From: an uncultured Erysipelotrichaceae bacterium
GTDB lineage: Bacteria; Bacillota_I; Bacilli_A; RFN20; CAG-826
Assembly (NCBI GenBank): GCA_900321535.1
Contig: ONWJ01000027.1
Coordinates: forward strand, 1 to 11,508
Direction: 5' to 3'
Length of the DNA: 11,508 nt
Part shown: positions 7,384 to 11,508 of the stretch, piece after piece
How the letters are laid out: each line of letters opens with the position of its first letter
Numbering within the stretch: position 1 is the stretch's first letter
The notes under the pieces: model-generated
Told to the model about the DNA's origin: nothing
Databases searched by the model: none
What the model saw: only the letters and a program-made list of their open reading frames with translations
Made by a program: the position numbers and the translations under genes

Positions 7384-7397
7384 GGCGATAATTATGG

Positions 7398-7414
7398 ATT
7401 CATCTAAGATGAAT
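7398..7414. repeat. Hairpin between the acetyltransferase and kinase genes
   Basis: ATTCATC (7398-7404), TAA, GATGAAT (7408-7414) form a seven-pair stem with a three-base loop. GG/CC pairs extend it around a two-base bulge. It starts 14 nt upstream of the kinase ATG. There is no T run, so it is unlikely to terminate transcription. It may shape translation initiation or mRNA stability. Confidence 0.5.
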
Positions 7415-7428
7415 ATCCACTAGAAAAT

Positions 7429-8046
7429 TCACTTCAGTAAATGAGGGTAATTTTCAAGGCGATCTGCTTGGGTTATTTTGCGTTTCACCAGGCAAGGATT
7501 GCCGCAAGCGAAGCTTCCAGAAGGAATATCATGGGTCACAACCGAGCCTGCCCCAATGACGCAGTCGTCGCCGATACTCACGCCCGGAAGGACAATGGCA
7601 TTGCCCCCGAACCAGCACCGCTTGCCAATGTGAATAGGTGCTCCGTATTCCTTATCGGTGAGATTGCCGTCTTTATTGAAATAAGGCGCACGGTCTTCAG
7701 GATGCATTGGATGCAGCGGCGTATATAAAGCGCAGTTAGGTCCAAAAAAGGTTTCATCCCCGATATAGATGGGGCATGTATCTAATATCAAGAAATTGAA
7801 ATTCGCATACACGTATCGCCCGAAATGAGTATTGATGCCATAATCCACCGATACGGGCCCGCGTAAAACTAGACCCTCCCCATGATCTGGGAAAAGGGCA
7901 TCTAGCGCATCACTAGCTTCTTTGCTTCCCCAAGGGGCATTGTTAAAGATTCTCATTAAACGGTCGCATTCATGTCGTCTATTGTCTAATTCTGGGTCCG
8001 CCGGATCATAGATTTTCCCGGCGATCATCTTCTCGTATTCTCTCAT
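7429..8046 (-). CDS. maa: Sugar O-acetyltransferase, maltose/galactoside type (left-handed beta-helix)
   Basis: This cytoplasmic enzyme transfers acetyl from acetyl-CoA to a sugar hydroxyl, as LacA and Maa do. It has 205 residues from the chosen ATG, close to the usual 185-205. The N-terminus REYEKMIAGKIYDPADPEL (about 2-20) matches the start of the family's helical cap domain. Hexapeptide repeats follow: GDETFFGPNCALYTP, HPMHPEDR with candidate catalytic histidines H112/H115, then GAPIHIGKRCWFGGNAIVLPGVSIGDDCVIGAGSVVTHDIP (about 135-175) with the CoA-side coils. The ATG at 8046 fits the family N-terminus; a TTG at 8073 would add nine residues. Neither has a convincing ribosome binding site. 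It is divergent from the CmpB-family gene and precedes the kinase. The physiological acceptor sugar is unknown. Confidence 0.9.
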   Translation of the reverse strand: MREYEKMIAGKIYDPADPELDNRRHECDRLMRIFNNAPWGSKEASDALDALFPDHGEGLVLRGPVSVDYGINTHFGRYVYANFNFLILDTCPIYIGDETFFGPNCALYTPLHPMHPEDRAPYFNKDGNLTDKEYGAPIHIGKRCWFGGNAIVLPGVSIGDDCVIGAGSVVTHDIPSGSFACGNPCLVKRKITQADRLENYPHLLK

Positions 8047-8063
8047 AGTTGTTTCGCTATTTT

Positions 8064-8085
8064 TGCGCACCAAAGGTGATACGCA
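8064..8085. repeat. Hairpin with ATA bulge in the maa/CmpB divergent promoter region
   Basis: TGCGCACC (8064-8071), loop AAA, GGTG (8075-8078), bulge ATA and CGCA (8082-8085) form an eight-pair stem. A second TGCGCA occurs at 8101-8106, inside the palindrome TTTGCGCAAA. The site lies between divergent genes and may be an operator or a leader hairpin for the acetyltransferase. Confidence 0.4.
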
Positions 8086-8086
8086 G

Positions 8087-8095
8087 TGATATGAT
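8087..8095 (+). promoter_or_regulatory. Extended -10 promoter for the CmpB-family gene
   Basis: TGATATGAT reads as TGn plus TATGAT, a 5-of-6 match to the -10 with the extended-TG element. No -35 stands out at 17 nt, as is usual for extended -10 promoters. The expected start near 8102 leaves a leader of about 18 nt, which carries AAAGGG (8106-8111) 8 nt before the ATG. Confidence 0.55.
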
Positions 8096-8098
8096 TAT

Positions 8099-8108
8099 TT
8101 TGCGCAAA
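8099..8108. repeat. Ten-base perfect palindrome near the CmpB-gene transcription start
   Basis: TTTGCGCAAA is a perfect dyad at the predicted transcription start of the plus-strand gene. A related half, TTTTTGCGCA, occurs 37 bases upstream (8060-8069). Two such sites flanking the -10 would suit a dimeric repressor, but this is inferred from sequence alone. Confidence 0.35.
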
Positions 8109-8119
8109 GGGCGCACGCT

Positions 8120-8998
8120 ATGCAACTACTTCTATTATTTCTTTTTCTTTTCATCGCTGGGGCTTTCTTAGGCTGGTGCATCGAGGTTTTATTCCGTCGA
8201 TTCGTCTCAGCCAAAAAATGGGTGAATCCTGGTTTTATGAAAGGACCGTGGTTGCCTTTGTATGGATTTGGGATGGTCACCATGTTTTTGATGTGCTATC
8301 TCTGCGTTGCCTTCTTCCCCTCCTCCTGGACTTTCTATAATCCTTTAGGAGGTTTGTTTGGTCGAGAGGCCGTCTCTGGGCCATCTTGGTATGATTTGAT
8401 CCCGATTCTATTGATGGGGCTTGCCATGAATCTATTGGAATTCATCGCCGGCGTCATCTTCATCAAAGGCTTCAAAGTCAAACTTTGGGATTACACGAAT
8501 ATGAAAGGCAATATCCTCGGCGTTGTTTGCCCCGTGTTTGCCGCGATTTGGTTCATGATTGCGATCATCTTCTATTATGGGGTGAATCCTTTCTTATATG
8601 TGTTGTCCACGAATGTCTATACCTATATGTTTGGTTCGAATGGAATTGGCGCTCACTTTGGATTCATCTTTAGCCTTGGCGTCATCTATGGCGTCATGAT
8701 TTATGATTTGGTGGTCTCTATCGGATTATTCGCTAGAGTCAGAAGATTTGCATTGACTTCAGGCATTTATGAACGATATGAGAATTTGAAGGAATCGTTC
8801 AACGCTTCTTTAGAAGAAGCCAAAAAGAAAATGGTGACATCTCTTCCGAATCCACACACGAACGGGAAGCCAAGTGTTCTCAAAGAAAAGATTGATGAGA
8901 TGATTTATATCGACCCTGAATTAGAAAAGCATAAGCCGAATAATTACGACGAAAACGGCAGGCCCATCTCCATCGAAGATGAATCAAAACAAAAATGA
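8120..8998 (+). CDS. Putative ABC-transporter-type membrane protein, CmpB family
   Basis: This 292-residue membrane protein resembles the CmpB family (putative ABC transporter permease), whose biochemical role is not established. The N-terminus has a hydrophobic helix with the GWCIEVLFRRFVSAKKWVNPG block (about 18-38), then FMKGPWLPLYGFG (about 39-51). This is the family's Gw-x-x-E...vNpGf-x-xGP-x-lPiYGfG signature. Further hydrophobic segments fall at about 50-70, 92-118, 135-157 and 175-205. Residues from about 208 on form a charged cytoplasmic tail with a likely coiled or helical stretch (LKESFNASLEEAKKKM). The ATG at 8120 has AAAGGG 8 nt upstream. No ATP-binding subunit is adjacent, so a working ABC transporter is not supported by context. 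It is monocistronic, and its stop codon lies inside the terminator stem. Confidence 0.8.
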   Translation: MQLLLLFLFLFIAGAFLGWCIEVLFRRFVSAKKWVNPGFMKGPWLPLYGFGMVTMFLMCYLCVAFFPSSWTFYNPLGGLFGREAVSGPSWYDLIPILLMGLAMNLLEFIAGVIFIKGFKVKLWDYTNMKGNILGVVCPVFAAIWFMIAIIFYYGVNPFLYVLSTNVYTYMFGSNGIGAHFGFIFSLGVIYGVMIYDLVVSIGLFARVRRFALTSGIYERYENLKESFNASLEEAKKKMVTSLPNPHTNGKPSVLKEKIDEMIYIDPELEKHKPNNYDENGRPISIEDESKQK

Positions 8999-9022
8999 AG
9001 CGGTGATTCTCGCTTCATTTTT
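8991..9022. terminator. Shared bidirectional terminator carrying both stop codons
   Basis: AAAAATGAAGCG (8991-9002), loop GTGATTCT and CGCTTCATTTTT (9011-9022) form a perfect 12-pair stem with A and T runs on both sides. The TGA stop of the plus-strand CmpB gene (8996-8998) and the TGA stop of the minus-strand cstA gene (9015-9017) lie at symmetric positions in the two arms. Confidence 0.9.
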
Positions 9023-10562
9023 CTTCTTGTTCGTTATTTTGGTTCTCGTCTTGCTGCCCTATTTCTTGCTCTGCCGCGACAGGGAGAACGTTTTTATTGA
9101 GCACGCGATGACGGATCAAATAGATGAAATAGAAGACCAAGGCAATCGCGCTTCCAGAAACCCCGACGATATAAGCGACATTCAACGGGATGAAACGCCC
9201 TAATGAGATCTTTGGTTCACCTAGAATATAGGTTAATGTAACCGCGGTCATAAATGCAGCTGGCAACGCCGATATCAATGAGCCCCAAGTGTATTTGCCT
9301 TCTTTTAGCAAATAGATGGTTATGACCCATAAGGCAAAGGCGGCGATGACTTGATTCGACCAGGCAAACCATTGCCACAGGATATTGAAGTTCCCTGAAT
9401 CCGTGTAATACCAGATACTTAGTCCGATGATGATGGCGAATAATGGCAAGGTGATGAGAAGACGGTTTTTCAGCTTCTTTTGATCGACGCGGAAGGAATC
9501 GGCGATGATCAAACGGCAACTTCGTAGCGCGGTATCACCGCTGGTGATCGGGCAGACGATAACGCCGACGACCGCTAAAACCGTGCCAACTGGGCCAAGG
9601 ATCGTTTCCGAGATTTTCATGACGGTTTCAGAGTTGCCACCACCAAGGTCTTTTAAAGCCGCAAAGCCTTCGGCGGTATCAACCCGGAAGAACGCCATCG
9701 CGGCAGCCGCCCAAATCAAAGCGATGATGCCTTCAGCGACCATCGCGCCATAGAAAACCTGACGGCCTTCTTTTTCGCTTCTGATGGTTTTGGCGATGAC
9801 TGGGGATTGGGTCGCATGGAAGCCACTGACCGCGCCGCAAGCGACGGTTGTGAACATAAATGGCCACCATGGAAGTCCTCCGTTAGCGGCAGAAAAGTCT
9901 CTCAAATTGCCGATTAATTCGACCATCGGGTATTTTCCTTGTTGGAAGACGATCGCCCCGATGACGGCCAACGCCATCGCCACCAGGATGACGCCGAAAA
10001 TCGGATAGGCTTTGCCGATGATTTTATCGATTGGAACGATCGCGCTTAATAGATAATAAGCCAGAATGACAATCATCCAAATCCAGGCTTTCACATTGCC
10101 GAATGTCAGCGTTTCCAATAAATCCGCAGGGGCAACGACGAATACAGCAGTGACAAGAATCAAGAGGACGCAAGAGAAAATACGAAGGAAAATCATGACG
10201 ACTTTGCCGCCGTATTTCCCAGAGAGTTGGGCTAATGAATCCCCGTTATTGCGGGAAGAGATCATGCCGGTGAAATAATCGTGGACCGCGCCGCCTAAAA
10301 TGCAGCCCAACACAATCCAAACGAAGACGATTGGGCCGAATAAGGCGCCAGAAATCGCGCCGAAGATCGGACCGGTGCCAGCAATGTTAAGCAACTCAAT
10401 CAAAAAGTTCTTCCATTTTGGAAGAGGATGAATATCAACGCCGTCAGGATGATCGATGGCAGGGGTTTTTCTCCCATCAGCGGCGAAGATTTTCTCAGAG
10501 AATCTAGAATAGACTAGATACCCGCCGATCAGGACGGCTAACGCAACAAAGAATGTCCACAT
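9015..10562 (-). CDS. cstA: Carbon starvation protein CstA family transporter
   Basis: This 515-residue integral membrane protein belongs to the CstA family, whose studied members take up peptides or pyruvate when preferred carbon is scarce. The N-terminus has GGYLVYSRFSEKIF followed by the signature block FLIELLNIAGTGPIFGAISGALFGP (about 53-77). Next are GGAVHDYFTGMISSRNNG (about 90-107) and, further on, FHATQSPVIAKTI and VGVIVCPITSGDTALRSCRLIIAD. There are at least 13 hydrophobic segments. The C-terminus (EQEIGQQDENQNNEQEEK) is acidic and cytoplasmic. E. coli CstA is about 700 residues; this is the shorter form found in many Bacillota. The ATG at 10562 fits the family N-terminus and lies only 9 bases after a TATAAT, with no ribosome binding site. 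Substrate is not predictable from sequence. It is convergent with the CmpB-family gene. Confidence 0.93.
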   Translation of the reverse strand: MWTFFVALAVLIGGYLVYSRFSEKIFAADGRKTPAIDHPDGVDIHPLPKWKNFLIELLNIAGTGPIFGAISGALFGPIVFVWIVLGCILGGAVHDYFTGMISSRNNGDSLAQLSGKYGGKVVMIFLRIFSCVLLILVTAVFVVAPADLLETLTFGNVKAWIWMIVILAYYLLSAIVPIDKIIGKAYPIFGVILVAMALAVIGAIVFQQGKYPMVELIGNLRDFSAANGGLPWWPFMFTTVACGAVSGFHATQSPVIAKTIRSEKEGRQVFYGAMVAEGIIALIWAAAAMAFFRVDTAEGFAALKDLGGGNSETVMKISETILGPVGTVLAVVGVIVCPITSGDTALRSCRLIIADSFRVDQKKLKNRLLITLPLFAIIIGLSIWYYTDSGNFNILWQWFAWSNQVIAAFALWVITIYLLKEGKYTWGSLISALPAAFMTAVTLTYILGEPKISLGRFIPLNVAYIVGVSGSAIALVFYFIYLIRHRVLNKNVLPVAAEQEIGQQDENQNNEQEEK

Positions 10563-10571
10563 AACAAGCGG

Positions 10572-10600
10572 ATTATAGCCACATCAAACTAAAATTTGAA
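10572..10600 (-). promoter_or_regulatory. cstA promoter placed against the start codon
   Basis: On the minus strand TTCAAA (10595-10600, 4 of 6), a 17-base spacer and a perfect TATAAT (10572-10577) form a sigma-A-type promoter. The TATAAT ends 9 bases before the cstA ATG, so the mRNA would start within about 0-4 bases of the ATG. Confidence 0.7.
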
Positions 10601-10617
10601 TCTTAATTTTATTAAGA
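10601..10617. repeat. Operator-like inverted repeat abutting the cstA -35
   Basis: TCTTAAT (10601-10607), TTT, ATTAAGA (10611-10617) form a perfect seven-pair dyad immediately upstream of the -35 hexamer. The position suits an activator or repressor site controlling cstA. The regulator is unknown. Confidence 0.5.
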
Positions 10618-10631
10618 GATGTGGTTTTCTA

Positions 10632-10661
10632 TGATTCGGAAAAATTGCCAAACACGAATCA
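10632..10661. repeat. Second inverted repeat in the cstA/GNAT intergenic region
   Basis: TGATTCG (10632-10638) and CGAATCA (10655-10661) form a perfect seven-pair dyad with a 16-base spacer, 12 nt after the GNAT stop. The T run (minus strand) is in the loop, not after the stem, so it is a poor terminator. It may be a regulatory site or an imperfect terminator. Confidence 0.4.
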
Positions 10662-10673
10662 CTAGCAGAGTCT

Positions 10674-11138
10674 CTATGAAAGGATATGTTCTAAGATGAT
10701 GGACCTTGTTTTCAGCCCCATCTTCTCATAAAACTTCATTGCAGCATCGTTCCCCGGCCACGCGTTTAAGGTGATTTCATAGCAACCACTGTTTTTCGCT
10801 TCTTCCACTACTTTGCGGTACAACGCTTCCCCGATTCCTTGATGACGGTATTTCTCATCCACGCATAAATCATCTAAATGAAAGATTCTCTTAGGAATCA
10901 TATTGCTGGTAGGCATTCTAATCTGGCACATCGCATATCCGACGACAACGTCATCCTGTATAGCAACAAATATTGGTTTATCCTTGTCTTTCAACATTAA
11001 TTCCAAGGCTTCTTTTGTGTATTTCGTCGTGCCTGAAACGAATAAATCTGGTCTTAACTTGGCATGGATTTCCAATATTTGGGATAAAAGAGCCAGTAAG
11101 CGGTCAATATCGTTTTCGTTCGCATATCTGATTTCCAT
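10674..11138 (-). CDS. GNAT family N-acetyltransferase
   Basis: This 154-residue soluble protein has the GCN5-related acetyltransferase fold and uses acetyl-CoA to acetylate an amine. The N-terminal strand and helix are MEIRYANENDIDRLLALLSQ. The core strands are PIFVAIQDDVVVGYAMCQI (about 55-73) and RIFHLDDLCVDEKYR (about 84-98). The pyrophosphate-binding loop R98-HQG-I-G103-EALY gives the RxxGxG motif. C-terminal motif B is ITLNAWPGNDAAMKFYEKMGLK (about 122-143), as in RimI-like members. The ATG at 11138 begins the family's usual N-terminus and has AAGG upstream; the 14-codon extension (up to 11180) runs through the probable promoter and is not supported. Substrate is unknown. It lies alone between the tRNA operon terminator and cstA, with TATTAT/TATATAA sequences upstream as possible -10. 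Confidence 0.9.
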   Translation of the reverse strand: MEIRYANENDIDRLLALLSQILEIHAKLRPDLFVSGTTKYTKEALELMLKDKDKPIFVAIQDDVVVGYAMCQIRMPTSNMIPKRIFHLDDLCVDEKYRHQGIGEALYRKVVEEAKNSGCYEITLNAWPGNDAAMKFYEKMGLKTRSIILEHILS

Positions 11139-11159
11139 GGTAACCTTGCTTATATAATA

Positions 11160-11177
11160 CCGTTGAAACAAAAACGG
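11160..11177. repeat. Short inverted repeat upstream of the GNAT gene
   Basis: CCGTT (11160-11164) and AACGG (11173-11177) form a five-pair dyad with an eight-base spacer, next to the possible -10 of the GNAT gene. It is short and could be chance. Confidence 0.25.
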
Positions 11178-11233
11178 CATAGCAATATGTAGGCCAAGAC
11201 AGGAGATTTGGTTTGATGCCCCCTATCTCATAA

Positions 11234-11266
11234 GCAAAAATCCCTAACGCAATCGCATCAGGGATT
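11234..11266 (-). terminator. Terminator of the tRNA operon
   Basis: On the minus strand AATCCCTGATGC, loop GATT and GCGTTAGGGATT (11239-11266) form a continuous 12-pair stem with two G-U pairs. A T run then follows (11236-11240). It begins 11 nt after the CCA end of tRNA-Phe. Confidence 0.92.
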
Positions 11267-11277
11267 GTTCGTTTTGC

Positions 11278-11354
11278 TGGTGGCCCAGGCCGGGATCGAA
11301 CCGGCGACACATGGATTTTCAGTCCATTGCTGCTACCATCTGAGCTACCGGGCC
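11278..11354 (-). tRNA. tRNA-Phe: tRNA-Phe (GAA) with an extra base in the D arm
   Basis: The cloverleaf is clear: acceptor GGCCCGG/CTGGGCC (one G-U pair), discriminator A and an encoded CCA. The anticodon arm is ATGGA CTGAAAA TCCAT with anticodon GAA. The T arm is GCCGG TTCGATC CCGGC. The gene is 77 nt rather than the usual 76, because the D arm reads GCTC AGATGGTAG CAGC. Either a C is bulged from the stem, or the stem has three pairs with a C-C mismatch at 13-22. It lies 8 nt downstream of tRNA-Asp and the two are surely co-transcribed. Confidence 0.97.
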
Positions 11355-11362
11355 AGCGCGAT

Positions 11363-11437
11363 TGGCGGACCATAGGAGAGTCGAACTCCTATCTCATCCG
11401 TGACAGGGATGCATCATAACCGCTAGACCAATGGTCC
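11363..11437 (-). tRNA. tRNA-Asp: tRNA-Asp (GTC)
   Basis: Acceptor GGACCAT/ATGGTCC is fully paired, with discriminator G and an encoded CCA. The anticodon arm is CATCC CTGTCAC GGATG with anticodon GTC. The T arm is AGGAG TTCGACT CTCCT. The D stem GTCT/TGAT has a G-U pair and a U-U mismatch, and the variable loop is four bases, so the D arm is weak but of a known type. It is the first gene of the two-tRNA operon. Confidence 0.97.
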
Positions 11438-11460
11438 ATCCCGCTTTGTCGCGCCCGTAA

Positions 11461-11489
11461 ATTATGGGGAAAATCATTACTATTTGCAA
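11461..11489 (-). promoter_or_regulatory. Promoter of the tRNA-Asp/tRNA-Phe operon
   Basis: On the minus strand TTGCAA (11484-11489, 4 of 6), a 17-base spacer and CATAAT (11461-11466, 5 of 6) form a sigma-A-type promoter about 23 nt upstream of tRNA-Asp. The start region reads TTTACGGGCGCG. Such a GC-rich discriminator is typical of stable-RNA promoters under stringent control; that regulation is inferred. Confidence 0.75.
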
Positions 11490-11508
11490 GCATTATTTGA
11501 TAAGAATA

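Noticed and set aside
8979..9203. A 74-codon open frame on the plus strand with a hydrophobic stretch, overlapping the CmpB gene end
   Set aside because: It lies across the terminator stem and antisense to the conserved cstA C-terminus, and it lacks a ribosome binding site. The hydrophobicity is a by-product of the antisense frame.
11139..11180. An N-terminal extension of the GNAT protein
   Set aside because: The extra 14 codons cover TATTATATAA, a likely -10, and do not resemble the family N-terminus.
11104..11373. An 89-codon minus-strand frame across tRNA-Phe and the tRNA terminator
   Set aside because: It runs through the tRNA gene and terminator, so it is not coding.
1..11508. CRISPR array, insertion sequence, prophage, toxin-antitoxin or defence system
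   Set aside because: No repeated spacer units, transposase or integrase motifs, or known defence domains are seen. The tRNA genes show no adjacent direct repeat or integrase that would mark an integration site.

Overview
The window reads as a chromosomal stretch from a low-to-mid GC member of the Bacillota, perhaps an uncultured Bacilli/Erysipelotrichia/Mollicutes-related gut lineage. The grounds are AAGGAG-type ribosome binding sites, sigma-A-like promoters, short rho-independent terminators and Bacillota-type protein families. The taxonomic placement is inference. The genetic code is standard: TGG encodes Trp, and TGA is used as a stop by at least three genes. Coding density is high and no gap exceeds 300 bases. 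There is no sign of an integrase, transposase, phage or CRISPR array.

Layout: (1) 1-4605, minus strand: the N-terminal part of a cardiolipin synthase, cut by the window edge; an SLC45/GPH-like MFS sugar transporter; and a 728-residue O-antigen-ligase/polymerase-like membrane protein with an unusually long C-terminal membrane extension. (2) 4731-5861, plus strand: a cation diffusion facilitator with a Mn-efflux-type metal site (N43/D47/D160/D164) and apparently two tandem C-terminal domains. It faces the polymerase gene across a structured leader. (3) 5908-8046, minus strand: a bidirectional terminator, a small four-helix membrane protein of unknown function, a pyridoxal-type kinase and a maltose/galactoside-type O-acetyltransferase. 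The last two are probably co-transcribed, with the acetyltransferase first. (4) 8120-8998, plus strand: a CmpB-family membrane protein, divergent from the acetyltransferase. It ends in a 12-bp perfect terminator stem shared with the next, convergent gene. (5) 9015-11138, minus strand: a CstA-family transporter with a promoter so close to its ATG that the mRNA may be leaderless, then a GNAT acetyltransferase. (6) 11234-11489, minus strand: a tRNA-Asp/tRNA-Phe operon with a clear promoter, encoded CCA ends and a strong terminator.

Functionally this is a housekeeping and envelope/transport neighbourhood: cardiolipin synthesis, sugar uptake, polysaccharide assembly, metal efflux, vitamin B6 salvage, peptide or pyruvate uptake and tRNA supply. 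The genes do not form one obvious pathway. I see no convincing new multi-gene system. The points worth a second look are regulatory and architectural: the ATG-proximal hairpin that pairs with the AAGGAG of the metal exporter, the likely leaderless cstA mRNA with an operator-like dyad beside its promoter, the terminator whose two arms carry both stop codons, the extra base in the D arm of tRNA-Phe, the extended polymerase and the duplicated exporter domain.
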